A stretch of 64,000 bases of DNA from Fomitopsis serialis (taxonomy: Eukaryota > Basidiomycota > Agaricomycetes > Polyporales > Fomitopsidaceae), in contig NW_025954971.1 of the NCBI RefSeq assembly GCF_022376445.1, positions 1-64,000 on the forward strand, in the 5' to 3' direction. The position numbers were made by a program, and so were the translations under genes. The notes below the pieces were generated by a model. The model was not told the origin of the DNA. It did no database searches and saw nothing but the letters and a program-made list of their open reading frames with translations. This document shows positions 45,949-57,365 of the stretch, one piece after another. How positions within the stretch are numbered: the first letter of the stretch is position 1; every line of letters begins with the position of its first letter.

Positions 45949-48368
45949 ATGGACCCGAATGATCCAGGGGGTCTACGCGCGCGTCCTTCGACTAGCGCCC
46001 GAAAAACTGGTGGTAGGTCTCACCAGGCGGCACCAGTCGTCAATGCACCAGCGCCAGTGCCGAGCACTACTGCAAGGAAGGAAGGTCGTCCTGGTGTGGC
46101 ACCCCCGCCTGTACGTATGGCTCCACCAGTAAGGCGTCCGCCTGGGATGGCTACCAAGATAGTGGCACAACCACCCGGACAGCTAGGGCGTCCTCGTGCA
46201 GACAGGGCACGACAACCACCAGCTGTAAAGACCACAGCGCGGAAGCAGAGTGCGCCCGCACCGCCGAATCGCGGACAGCCCAATTTATCAGCCGTCGCGC
46301 CGGCGCAGGCTCCTGGGCACAGGACGACAAAGACAATTTTGTTGCCCCCTTGGCTAGACGATACCAATGTGTCCCTGGGCAACCGGCGTCGCCGTGATGC
46401 AGACGACATTGGTGGGCGGATGGGGCCTCGGATGGGCATCTCCAATGCCCTAATCGGAGGACATCGCCGCGTACAGGCGGGCCCAGCGATGAACCATCCA
46501 TTCAGGCGTCAAGGTCAACAAGTTCCAGGAAACAACGGCTACTTTATCGGGGAGAATCTGACCGTCCGAGTTACTGGAAGCGACGAAGCGCAAAACGACC
46601 GTGACGATGGTGGTGATTATGGAAGGTATGCTAAAGCATGCTCGACCTCAAGTTAGCTTATGAGCAGAATTCCGTTGTAGGTACCGGCCCCAGCAAGCGA
46701 CGAAGGGTGCACGCAAGCAAGTGAGCAATCCAATCGTCTCGGGCAAGGCCGCGCGTAAGACTGCCGGTGGGGAGGTACCTTCGCATGCCAAGGCCGCTCG
46801 AAAGTCCCAGATACTAGTAGAACCCGACGACGTGATCGACATATCCGACTCGGACGACGACGGCATTGACCAACTAGCCAGTGCGCTCGATGCACTAACG
46901 CTCGCACCGTCGCGCCTCCAGGAATTCAGGCAGCTCCCGTTCCTTCGGCGTAATCTATGTCAAGGATACAAGCATCACTGTAAGAAAGCAGGTATCAATA
47001 CTGCTGAAAAGATTCCGCCGACAGGACCGGTCAGTGTCATCTACAGGTACGACTGGGACGATGGCGCAGCATCAGGGAACGAATCAGACCATATCTACGA
47101 AGAGTGGCAGGGAAGCATGGTGACATGGTCCTGTCCGCTCTGCCGCTTGCATGGCCACTTCGATACCCGCGAGATGCTCGCATACCATCTTCGACGCGAT
47201 CACAACGAAGTCAAAGTCTGTGGGACCAGATCAAGAAACGTGAGGTCAGTACGTCCTGCAGCTGTTTTCATCCCGACCGAAACATTCTCATGTATGACTA
47301 AGGGCACAACCTGGCAAGTTGTGCTCACAATTCCCGACGCAGAGGATGATTCGAGAAGCTCGGTCGATGAGGGTCACAGCACTGACTCGGATGATGCGAG
47401 TGATGTCCCGCAAGCCGTCGCAACTCCGGAAAGGTACGCGTGTTGCCACTACAGTGAACATGCCAAGTTGCTTATGGCGCGACAGTCTGTCTCCGTCTCC
47501 CGTCCCAATGTCCCCCATAGTCGCACCTCAGCCACAGGTCCAGGAAGCGGACGAACAACTCGCGCCACAACTTCCCATACCTCCTGAGGTCGTTGACGAA
47601 GTTCCTCCAGCGCGGCCGCTCTCGCCCATGCTCATCCCAAAAAAAGCGTTTCGCGCTCCATCCCCAACGCCGTCCACCAGCGCACAAGCAACCACGCGGA
47701 CGCGTTCAACGACCGGCCTTCCACGGAGACACCACACGGTATCTACGAGGGGCTCCCTGCCTGCCCGCTACCCCTCGCCTCCGCCTCGCTCCGAACCTCT
47801 CGGCCCCGCAGCGCAGTACCCGTACATACCGGAAGGCGACTACTCGTGCCGCCCTGGCGGCCCGAAGGTATATGATCTGCTGAACACGATGCCGCTCGAG
47901 CAGTATGGTGTCCTCTCGTGGATGATTGTGGATAGGGAGGAGGAGCTGTTCGAGCTCGACGATGTCCGGGACGAGGACAAGGTGATGATGGCGCTGTGGA
48001 ACCGCTGGATCATGTTGAACCGGTGAGTCGTACATTCGGCCATAGACGTCGGACTGTCCGTCTGAGTGGGCTGGTCAGGCCCGACTTCATCTTCAAGGGC
48101 TATTCAAGGGCGTCCTTGCGTTCGTAGACGAGCACTGGCGGATGATCCACCGTGCGGCGGGTTGGGGGGCTTTACGGGCGTTTCTCCTCGTACGTATGTT
48201 CACCGTCGTGCGTTCCAGTTAAGCTGATCATATATACCACGAGTGAAGATGCTCGTGGCGAACAAATTCTTGACTGCTGCCGAGGTCGTCAAGGTCTTGA
48301 AACATTATGAAGCCTACACGGGGATGGATCATTGGTACAAGAACACTCCATCGGAGGAGCCGGATTGA
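45949..48368 (+). CDS. SUZ12-like VEFS-box protein (candidate PRC2 subunit)
   Basis: Candidate homologue of SUZ12, the Polycomb repressive complex 2 scaffold needed for histone H3K27 methylation. The N-terminal 230 residues are Pro/Arg/Ala-rich and probably disordered. After an intron (about 46625-46680) comes an acidic patch (DDVIDISDSDDDGID), then a C2H2 finger CPLCRLHGHFDTREMLAYHL (continues to a second His, about 47132-47200). A second low-complexity Pro/Ser region follows. The C-terminal VEFS-like box starts at about 47870: LSWMIVDREEELFELDDVRD, DKVMMALWNRWIMLNR, IFKGYSKGVLAFVDEHWRMI and FLTAAEVVKVLKHYEAY. The finger plus VEFS order is the SUZ12 arrangement. The exon joins near 47240-47310 and 48026-48085 are approximate. 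Stop at 48366-48368. Confidence 0.7.
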
Positions 48369-48589
48369 CCAGATACTGTGGTCATCCGCTCATCAGCAGT
48401 CTCACATCTAGCGTGTCAATCTCTACAATTGCATTGAGCCGGTACATCTCTAAGAGTCCGTGGTCAGTAGTCTTTACACTTCGGCTTTCCCTGGATCAAG
48501 AACATCATTCTCCCATCGCTGGACGCGCACCAGGCATCTCATCTTGCTCTGCCTCTTCACGCGATAAATAACGCCGCTGCTGTGCGGCA

Positions 48590-49062
48590 CTAGGGCACTA
48601 ATCTGCTCATTATCTTCCAGAATGTGGAGACAATAGACCGAGGGCGAGTCGGGTGCCGGTGAGCGGTCTGGGAGTGCTGCGCGAATGCGATACTGTTTGC
48701 GAGCACTTTGTTGCACACGGTCCCATCCGTCTTCGCGTTCTTGCACATAAAGTGTCCGCTGGGGTCCACGACGTAGTACGAGATATCCGCCCCGGTTGAG
48801 TATATTCTATGCAGGTACGGTGTAAGCAGTACCAGCAGTACCAGCGCACGGGATTGGACTCACGACTGCACCAGAGGTGTCACTACCAGCTCCGGCAACC
48901 AGGCCGGGTGTACCAGGTCGTGACGTATGAACGGCTCATCGTAGTCACTGCGACCCGTTCAGTACGGAGTCTGATCAGTTGGGATGCCAAAGAGCTCACT
49001 TACAGTCGGCCCATCACTTGCGGGGCATGCTCGGCGTTCGGGCTATCCGGCTCGCCGCCATA
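48590..49062 (-). CDS. Small zinc-finger protein (copy D), approximate model
   Basis: The minus strand gives an exon ending at the stop 48590-48592 with ISYYVVDPSGHFMCKNAKTD and CNKVLANSIAFAQHSQTAH, which has a C...C...H...H spacing like the zinc-finger genes at 50.1 and 53.6 kb. An upstream exon ends in PAWLPELVVTPLVQS, followed by a 57-bp intron ending TAG near 48812. The 5' end is not clear. Confidence 0.4.
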
Positions 49063-49839
49063 AGCCTTCGGGTGACGACTCGGGAGGCAAGGGATCAGGA
49101 CGCAAATGCGAGCACGCACAAAGCGTCTGGCGTGGCGATAACATACGCTCGCTGAGACTATCACCCAGTCGCGATGAGCTGAAGTGGGTCATGCAGAGAA
49201 GTGCGGCATGCGACCCACACCGTTTCCGCCGGCGAGGCAACACTGGCGTGGTCTTGGACGACGATATTGGATACATGATGATGAGCTTGCTGGAGGCGGG
49301 TGGGAGAGAACGTTGAATGTTGAACGTGGGACACTGACCGCAATATGCAGTGTACTTTGTAGTCGGCGTCAGAGTGCCAACGCCCGGACACCACCGAGTG
49401 CCATCATGTCACGGTCAACGGTTCCCTACCTGAGAGCTCGATCGTAGCGCAGATAGAGACGATAGCCATCCACGCAATGAGTACACTGTAGCGAAACCAG
49501 AAACCTGTTTAGTTCGTTTGAGAACCCTCCGGACTGCAATATCAATGTCGCGTTAGCAAGTACCATTGAGTATGCCTGTATGTAAGGTGCTATAACACGA
49601 TCTGAGCATGGTGAGCTAGCCGCCCCTTTCCCGCAAGGACCATTCTGACAGCGTGAGAGCTGTACTGTTACTTAGACCGTAGGCGCGGCGATCCTTCGCG
49701 TATGTAGATACGGAGTCGACCACTTGGATACTAAGCGTCACACAGCACGGCGTATACAGCTCGGCGCTCGGCGCTCAGCGCTTCGAGATGGCACTCAGAC
49801 AGAGAACTCCTCAACTTCGGGCAGATTTCGCAAATAGGG
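49063..49839. other. Intergenic region
   Basis: No supported gene between the zinc-finger copy D and the start of the duplicated block. Confidence 0.3.
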
Positions 49840-51030
49840 TCCCACCCATACGCAAAGTAATAGCGTACAACTAGATAATGTAGTATCGCTGCGTAAGTCA
49901 TATCGTCCTAGAGGGGCGCCAGACACGAGAGGAGCTCACACAGAAGGAGGACGTCTTCAACCGCGTATTAAATGACGACCGACGATGCATATACAACATA
50001 TACATCTGTGCAAGTCGATCAGTACGGACCGCACTGGACCAACGCTTCACAATTAACTCACGGAACGAACACAGACACACGCGCGCTCAGCCAAGCGAGC
50101 ACCTCCCCTCATTCTTGTGCCTCTCCAAACTGTCCCGCCTCGAGAACCAATCCCCACAGCCCTCGCACTGGACCTGGAACAGCTGCAGGTGCACCGTCGC
50201 GACGTGCTTGGCCAGCTGAAGCACGTCTTTGACGTCCTTCCCGCACCTGTCAGTGGGACTCCCGTCCTTATTCTTGCCTTCGTCGACCCAGTCGCAGACG
50301 AGCTTGCCCATGCGGTTCCTCTGGAGCTGGTGGAAGTATTCGAGATGGCGCTGCAAGTTCACCCCGGCTTCGAGTGCGACTGGGGCGAGGTTGGGGCACC
50401 GTCCACCGAAAAAGCAGATGATGGGCGCGGCTGTGTTCGCCGCGACGGGCAATTCGCTGTATGCCGGGGAGTGTGTAGGTTCGATGATGCGACGGCAGGA
50501 GTCACGAGGTACTCACGTCACGGCAGGTGGATGGCCGAAGGGAGCTTGCTCATCCAAACGAGGATACGTCTGTGCTGGGGCGTGTTGCGCATTCATATAT
50601 TGAGTCATCTGCCACGGCCTATATGCCGAGAGCCATTAACGGGATGCTGTCTCTGATTATGAAGGACTATAGCTACGTACTGCGGTTGTTCTGCCGGCAG
50701 GCCGCTGATGAAGTGCGGGTCAGTCGTCGCCGGAACGACTGGCATGTAACCAGCAGTGTTTGCGTACGTCGCCCTGTGAAGCGCACATCAGCGTAAGGAC
50801 ACCTAGCTGTCAGGCAATGGAGCATTCACCCGTCAGCACCACCGCCCGGTACAGAGCCAGTGTATGAAGTCGTACTCGACGACGCATCATCCATGTAAAA
50901 TAGTCGCGAACAAGGACAGCTGAAAGCGATAGCTTGGTTGTAGGTACAGTCGTATTCCCATGCCTCGATGCTGTTATGGTTCGGGCAAGACATGTTGGGA
51001 TGGGTTGGGGGAGTTCTGTGAGGCCTCGAC
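49840..51030. repeat. Segmental duplication, unit A
   Basis: About 1.2 kb that recurs in the same orientation at 53370-54755. Identity by eye is roughly 85-95% in the best stretches, such as AAGCGAGCACCTCCCCTCAT and AAGCGCACATCAGCGTAAGG, present in both. It carries zinc-finger gene A. Similarity extends beyond the exons into non-coding DNA, indicating a recent duplication rather than conserved domains only. Confidence 0.85.
50087..50993 (-). CDS. C2H2 zinc-finger protein A
   Basis: The start at 50993 (MSCPNHNSIEAWEYDCTYNQ) is followed by small exons encoding a Pro/Gly/Ser-rich region (VPATTDPHFISGLPAEQPQY). The last exon (50450-50087) contains PIICFFGGRCPNLAP, LQRHLEYFHQ, LVCDWVDEG, DRCGKDVKDVLQLAKHVATV and the C-terminal finger CEGCGDWFSRRDSLERHKNE (continuing GRC). 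Fingers with a Cys or His as last ligand suggest nucleic-acid binding, probably a transcription factor of a lineage-specific family. Paralogue of gene B in unit B. Intron positions upstream of 50450 are approximate. Confidence 0.6.
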
Positions 51031-52155
51031 CCACGAGAGGTCCGCCGTAATGCCCGTCGAGCTGAGCAGGGTCTGCGCGCACCCAGCGAGCCCGGGAACC
51101 GTGAGTAAGTAAGGGGAGAGAGGACTTGAAAGCGTACCTCTGTATACGAGCCCGGGGAGGTAGCGTCAGCCGTGGGCGGAGAATACGAGCAATATAAAGG
51201 AACCGGAAGACAAACATGAGGTCGGAAGATGAGTGTATTCGAGTAGGACCCCGCCGCGGGCAACGCACTTGTATTTGGATTCGATCTTGGTGTGGCCATA
51301 AACCTACCAGATGCGTGCGCTGTCCGATATGCGGCCATACATATGTTCCGAACACCTCACGTATGTAGTGGATATTGGGGTTCTCCGCACACTGATGCGA
51401 GGAGGGGCTTGCTCAAAGATGTCTCGAAAGGCATCGATACTCGAGCTGACCCGGCGTCCGCGAGGACACATCGTCGTGTGAGAAGGCGACCTGCATCTTG
51501 AGCCTAGAAACCTGTTTACACTCAAGGCGAGAAGAGGTTGTTATGGTCGTGTGTTTTCCGGGGATGCCCATCCAAAGACACAAGGGTCGTGAAAGCTAGT
51601 GGGGAGGAGAGAGGTCTTATCGGGGGCGGTGAGCCACGACTCAGTCTCCGTGACAGCGCCGAGCGGGCGCCAGTTACCACATAATAGTAGGGGATACCTG
51701 GGGGAACGCAGTGCATGGCCACGAACACCGCGGCCGCAAATGCGCTCACCGTCTTCCGTGTGCGTCAGCGAGGCTTATCTACGACAGTTGGTGAACAGAA
51801 GTTCGCGGCGAGTGGTTCCCAGAATAAGTACATAACTGAGCAGAACTGAGGACGTAAATATGATGGAGGCTACTCAGAGGAACCAGCTGGGAACGGTCGA
51901 GCATCGGTCGAGAGATGGATCTGATCAATTTCGGTCGGACGCGCGCCCACAAAGCGCCACTATAGCTTAATTATGTCCGGCTCCTCCTTCTCTTTCATGC
52001 ATTCATGTTCGGCGACAATGATGGACTCAGGACTCAGCCCCCCCTTCCCAACCCCCCATTTCGTCTCCATCCAATGCCCCAGATGTTGGGGGTGTGCGGT
52101 GGGTGCGAGCCCCTTCTATCGGATGCGTAAGAGATCACTGTTATCCGGCCTTCTA
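51031..52155. other. Intergenic region
   Basis: About 1.1 kb. Short frames at 51304-51749 on the minus strand show no family resemblance. It holds the promoter of zinc-finger gene A. Confidence 0.3.
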
Positions 52156-52572
52156 TCACAACGATTGTACGTGCATTGCACTGGCATTCATCATTACAAC
52201 TACAGTGTTTACACCGCCTTCCTCTTCTAAATACTTCCGATGGATGCAGCACGCCCGAATGCGGCGACGCTGATCAGGTTGAGTTGTAAGTCGGCTCCTT
52301 TGCAGCACCGGCCTGAGACTTCGATTGGCGCTGCACCGGATCTGATCAGGATAGCGTTGTACGAATCGCTGCAGTATCGAACAGTGCACCTTGGTTCGTG
52401 CCTTGGAGAGGTGAACCTCATTCTTGTGCCGTGTGAGAGCGTCCGTCCGACCGAATTCCTTTTGGCACGTGGAGCAGACATCGGGCAGATCGTGGCTCGC
52501 GGCGGAGACGGCAGACGGTGCTGGAGCAGAGATGACCGCAGGATTAGAGTCGCTCTCCCGCTTCGCTGCCAC
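52156..52572 (-). CDS. Small C2H2 zinc-finger protein C
   Basis: A 138-codon frame with one classical finger CSTCQKEFGRTDALTRHKNE (next His completes C2H2) after an Ala/Ser/Pro-rich N terminus. RTDALTRHKNE resembles RRDSLERHKNE of genes A and B, so it is probably a diverged relative. The part after the finger is basic and may be non-coding or a separate exon. Confidence 0.45.
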   Translation of the reverse strand: MAAKRESDSNPAVISAPAPSAVSAASHDLPDVCSTCQKEFGRTDALTRHKNEVHLSKARTKVHCSILQRFVQRYPDQIRCSANRSLRPVLQRSRLTTQPDQRRRIRACCIHRKYLEEEGGVNTVVVMMNASAMHVQSL

Positions 52573-53369
52573 ACCTCATTGCCTCCCAAGTAGACGTCTC
52601 GGCACCACAACACGAGACGGAAGGAGCAGAACGCAAGTCTACGAAGCAAGTACTTGACAGAACTCAAACTGCACCCTGGCGTCGGCGAACACGGTCAACC
52701 AGGAGGTTTACGCGCGATGCCCCGGCCGGGTCGAGCGAGCTGTGCATAGCAGGGGTTGATTTGGGTGGAGTTGCAGCTTCTACGTCATGAGTATGTCCAC
52801 CTGCGGAAGGTGGAGAATATCCGCACCGTGTCGGACACGCCGGCAGTTGGAATGGCGGTGAGAGCTAATCGACAGTCTCGACGACAGATCGCACTTATCA
52901 CCATCGATAGTAGGGGCCGAGGCCCCAGGCACGACGACACCAGGGGTTGAGGACATCTGGGAGAGCGAGCCTTTGTCGGTGAGTGACTGCTGTAACATGG
53001 ATCTATGCCACGGCCGGTCAGTTTGTTATGATAGCAGTCGTGGCTGATTGGTTTGCGAACAGCACAATGTCGTAGCAATCGCAACTTGCATTCGCTGATT
53101 GGTGCCGGCGATGTTCCGTCTGCACCGGGGCTGCAGAGCATAATGGGTTCTGTCAAGGTTCTGTCCTCGAGTCCAAGTTCCGACTCCCCGCAATTATTTA
53201 CGTGACCGCACGCTGGTTCTCGCCTACCTGTGTAACTGCTATCCAGAGATCTCTCGGAAGTCGCAACAGTCGCGCGTGAGCGAATGCGTCCTCCGCACCA
53301 GGCAGAGGTGCGCGGGCCTCGAATTCCCAATTGATCGAGATACAATCGTCGAGACGGTATCTTCCGCCC
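52573..53369. other. Intergenic region
   Basis: About 800 bp between zinc-finger gene C and the second duplication unit. A long minus-strand open frame passes through it (to 54167), but this frame is antisense or off-frame to gene B and has no family resemblance. Confidence 0.3.
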
Positions 53370-53601
53370 CTGCGGAAAGTGATAATGTACAACTGGATAA
53401 TGTAACATCACTGCGTAAGTCATTTCGTCCGGGAGGGAGCGCCAGATACGACAGGAGCTCACATAGAGGGAGGGCTTCTTCACCCACGTATTACACAGCG
53501 GTCTTGAATGACACGTACATATCTTGGACATCTGGGCGAACCGATCAGTACGGTCCGCGCGGGGCCAGCGCTTCACGTTTAACTCACGAATACGCGCGCG
53601 C

Positions 53602-54725
53602 TCAACCAAGCGAGCACCTCCCCTCATTCTTGTGCCTCTCCAAACTGTCCCGCCTCGAGAACCACTCCCCACATCCCTCGCATTGGACCTGGAGCAGCCG
53701 CAAATGCACCGTGGCGACGTGCTTCGCCAGCTGGAACTCGTCCTTGACGTCCTTCCCGCACCTGCCAGTTCCGGGCCCGTCCTTATCCTTGCTTGCATCG
53801 ACCCAGTCGCAGACGAGGTTGTCCGCGCGGTCTCTTGTGAACTCATGGAACGCTTCGAGGTGGCGCCTAACCCCGGCGACCTTCTGGAGGAGCATGTCTG
53901 CGGTGAGGTGGGGGCACGGTCCGCCGAAGAAGCAGATGATGGGCGCAGCATCAGGCGTGGTTGCAGCATCAGGCGTGGCTGCAGCATCGGGCGTGGCTGC
54001 ATTTGTCGCGGCGGGCAGGACGGGCAGTTGGCTGTATGCCAGGGGGTGAGTAGGTTCGATGATGCGACGGCAGGAGTTACGAGGTACTCACGTCGCGACA
54101 GGTGGATGGCCGAAGGGAGCTTGCGCGTACACATCGGAGGAGGCCTGCACTGGGGCGTGTTGCACATTCGCCTTTTGAGTCACGTGTGGTCTATATACCA
54201 AATGAATCAGAGGCGGTCAGAGCGTTAGGTCGTGCAACGGCAAGAGGCACTCACGTCATGGCGAATGTGTGGCCAAAGAGAGACGGCCCGTACTCATGTG
54301 GAGGGTACGTCTGTGTTGGGGCGTATTGCGCATTCGCATTTTTAGTGATGTACGGCCTGGATGCCGAGAGCCATTAACAGGATGCTGTCTCCGATTCTGA
54401 CGGACTACGTACTGAGATTGTTCTGCCGGCAGGCTGCTGATGAGGCGCGGGTCAATCGTCGCAGGGACGGCTGGCATGTCACCAGCAGCGTTTGCGTACG
54501 GCGTCCTGTGAAGCGCACATCAGCGTAAGGACACCTAGCTGTCAGGCAATGGAGCATTCACCCGTCAGCGCTACCGCCCGGTACAGAGCCAGTGTATGAA
54601 GTCGTATTCGACGACGCAACATCCATGTCAAGTAGTAGCAAACAAGGACAGCTGATAGCGATAGCTTGTTTGTAGATACAGTCGTGTTTCCATTCCTCGA
54701 TGCTGTGATGGATCGGGCAAGACAT
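53602..54725 (-). CDS. C2H2 zinc-finger protein B
   Basis: Paralogue of gene A. The start at 54725 reads MSCPIHHSIEEWKHDCIYKQ. The last exon (about 54045-53602) has an Ala/Thr/Pro/Asp repeat, then APIICFFGGPCPHLTADML, RRHLEAFHEFTRDRADNLVC, GRCGKDVKDEFQLAKHVATV and the finger CEGCGEWFSRRDSLERHKNE, identical in the final eleven residues to gene A. An exon related to residues APFGHPP occurs twice (around 54110 and 54270) where gene A has one copy. Intron positions are approximate. Confidence 0.6.
53945..53998 (-). repeat. 18-nt in-frame tandem repeat in zinc-finger gene B
   Basis: Three near-identical 18-nt units (GCAGCATCAGGCGTGG core). On the coding strand they give a six-residue Ala/Thr/Pro/Asp unit just upstream of the finger domain. 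Absent from gene A. Confidence 0.8.
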
Positions 54726-54755
54726 GTTGGGATAGGTTGGGAGAGTTGTCATAGA

Positions 54756-56185
54756 GCGACCAGAGCGACGAGGATGAGCAGCGCATTATATGCAAATCTG
54801 AGCGCACTCACGAAGTGGACACCCACGTCCGTATGTGTTGAGCCAGGCCAGCCCACCCTCCACGACGGGGGGAGGTGGGTTCCCTCGCAGTGGACTTCGA
54901 CCGGACATGGGCTGGGTGGTCCAACCACGAAGGGTGCAACGGAGAGCGCCGAGTCGGCTTCTGGTGGAGGATAGGAAAGTATGTTGCGACACACGTGAAA
55001 CAATTGGCCCGCTCATGAGGGAGGGTCGGTGGTGGAGGTGGTCCATGGCTAGCGATCACGGAAGCGTACACGCCGTCCGTCATGAGCGGGTATGATACGG
55101 AGACCTTCTTCAGATCCGTCAAGCGGCATCGGCCCACCAGGATCCGAATGAGGAGGAGGAGGTGGTGATGGTGGTGGTGGTGGGTCGACCAAACACGGGC
55201 ACATGAAGAGGAAGACACGCCAGCTGTGGACGCGTCTCTTGGGACTTGTCGTCGGCCAGGCGCGGTGGGCAGTCACACGGTCCACGACGGCGACCTTGCG
55301 CAAGCAAGAGCTGTAAGAGAGAGAGGAGACCGCATGGAGAACCGGTGGGCTGCAGGTTGCTCACTGACAAAAGGCAGAAGAGGTGGACCCAACCGGGTCA
55401 TCCCGTTGAACAGACGACGTACACACGTCCACTCTAACACACCTCCGATGCGCCTGCACAGATGACAGCGAGCTGAGTCTTTAGTAGCGGCGGATGATGG
55501 GCTCGAAGCAAGCTAAAACAGCCTGCGTTCCATCTATGTAGCTGAGTGAGTTGTGCAAGCATACATAGATCTCCGAGTCAAGACTCACCGTTGCTCAATT
55601 CGCCCGGTCGCCGCGGAGGCTGAGCGTGCCACCGTCACGTGCAGATTGATAGCACTTAGACGCGCCGAAACCGTCGTTGGATAGCACGTACCCTGATCCT
55701 TTCGAGCTTACACCAGTCCTGGCCTCTTGGACATGCTGCTGCACCAATCTACGAGTCTAGATGGTAGATATAATCTTCAGGCTTTGCGCTAGCCATCCTC
55801 ACGGATGCTTTAGGTACTTCTGACTGTTCAATCATCTAGGTAACGGCACACATTCCTTTTCAGATGGCTTCGGGACGGTCTGGGACATATGGCAGGGGAA
55901 AGGAAGAGAAGAGCTTAGCAGAACGTTGAGACATAGAACAGGCTGTCTCATACATTTACTGATCCCATTGGCCTTGACTGTTCCAGCCCGTGATTACTAC
56001 AGGCCGGAGGACTGTCTGGAAGCGCGACCTCAAGCAGTCAATGATACCTCGAGCGGCATCACCCTTTGTCTATGGAGCGAGGTTCTGCGAGTCAAACATG
56101 TTCCGTAGAAATGCTGTTCAATCAATCTAGTGCGAAGTCAGTACAACTATCTGCCCTTCGTTGGCCGTGAATTCATGTAGCTTAC
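54756..56185. other. Intergenic region
   Basis: About 1.4 kb with no supported gene. A GGT/GGA-rich short repeat (GGAGGAGGAGGTGGTGATGG area, 55150-55180) is present. Confidence 0.3.
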
Positions 56186-56677
56186 CGCGCTCCTCGACGT
56201 CAAGGTTCGCACGCGCCTCAAGGTCTAAAACATAGGCCCGTCAGCACGATAGAAGCTGACAGTGAGTCCACGAGCTCACCTTCATCATCCCCGATGCCAT
56301 ATGCGGTGACACAACGTATACCGAGCGCAGAGGTCTCACTCGCCCCGCAACGTTTGTCGAGGTTGAACTTCTCACTGGCCTCATCCGCGCGAGCTACCGC
56401 GTACATGTCAGTCAGAATAACATTCGCGAAGTATTGGAGATGGTGGAAAGCTTGATAGTACGTGAACAGTTGCTGCGTATCGGTTGCATAACCAATGTCA
56501 TGCCAATACCTCTCGACCTCGGAGGTTGACTGGGTCACAGGCTGAACCAGAGTCGTACGCACCGTCCATTGGCACGGTTACAAACCGCTTCTCGCTTGAA
56601 CCACTGGCATAGCGGTGGCGACCTCGAGGCCAGCAAAACGCAGGCGAGAAGGACAAAAGCGCGGACGCAAACTTCAT
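56186..56677 (-). pseudogene. KEP5: secreted-family member, sister of KEP3, frame disrupted
   Basis: Starting at 56677, the DNA encodes the family signal peptide only with frame changes: MKFASA in the first frame, FVLLACVLLA in the next, EVATAMPVVQ in a third and EKRFVTVPMDG back in the first. Exon 1 (56563-56677) ends in phase 1 at the family GTGCGT donor. Exon 2 (56280-56393) encodes DEASEKFNLDKRCGASETSA then LGIRC. Exon 3 (56186-56224) is 39 nt, the same length and phase as KEP3 exon 3, ending LDVEERG. No convincing exon 4 was found. Alignment with KEP3 around DKRC and SAL is clear. Decayed copy, or an active gene with several indel errors. Confidence 0.5.
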
Positions 56678-57365
56678 GCTGACGGAAAGTAACGAGTGGC
56701 GCTGTATAGCAGGCGGATGCGATGTGTCGCGGGCACATTGAGGTCGCCTTTATCCCTGCTTGACGGAAACAACCGCCCGCGATGTGCTGGTCTGATAGGT
56801 ATGTCATATACTTTGAGAACACGGGGTATAGGTCTAATGCCGTTAATGGCAGCGGACTCGGATCTTGTGCCGAATTACTGTACTGTATTCCTACAGCGGA
56901 GCCGTCTGTGCCGTCGCTTCTCCGACGCATGATAAGTGCGTACATGAGGCATTACTTATGGCTTTCTGTCATTAGATCCGGGTCTGTCGGAGGACATGAG
57001 CGTTATTGCTAAGGTCACCTGGGTGTCGAAAGGACGCAATGGTAGCATACGAGACTGCAACTGCGACGGAGGCTTTACCTGTGTTTCGTGCTCATCTAGC
57101 AAGTACCTACTGTTCGGTGAGTGACTCGCCAGCTTTGATAGCACCAGATGTCTTGAAGTGTTCTCGGACACGGCCGCGCTCTCTTTGCGACCGACATCCG
57201 AGACAACTTCCTGTATGGAAGTATGAACTGAATTCATGTCAAACTCGAATACATCACAGACGGGCCTCGATTTCTCTAAAACCCCGATTGCATGAAAGTC
57301 CACCTAATCGCGCTACCTGACTATCGTACTCCTCTACCTTGCGACATCAGTTCAACGTGCCAGCA
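56678..57365. promoter_or_regulatory. Divergent promoter region of KEP5 and KEP4
   Basis: About 690 bp between two head-to-head family members, mirroring the KEP1-KEP2 arrangement at 12.6-14.0 kb. No individual element was identified. Confidence 0.35.

Larger units (their letters stand above)
53370..54755. repeat. Segmental duplication, unit B
   Basis: Second copy of the block at 49840-51030. It is about 200 bp longer because of an internal exon-scale duplication (about 54089-54200 and 54252-54365) and an 18-nt tandem repeat at 53945-53998. Confidence 0.85.

Noticed and set aside
52785..54167. A 460-codon open frame on the minus strand
   Set aside because: It runs across non-coding DNA and through zinc-finger gene B in a different frame. 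Composition is Arg/Ser/Pro-rich, and the finger motifs are read in another frame.
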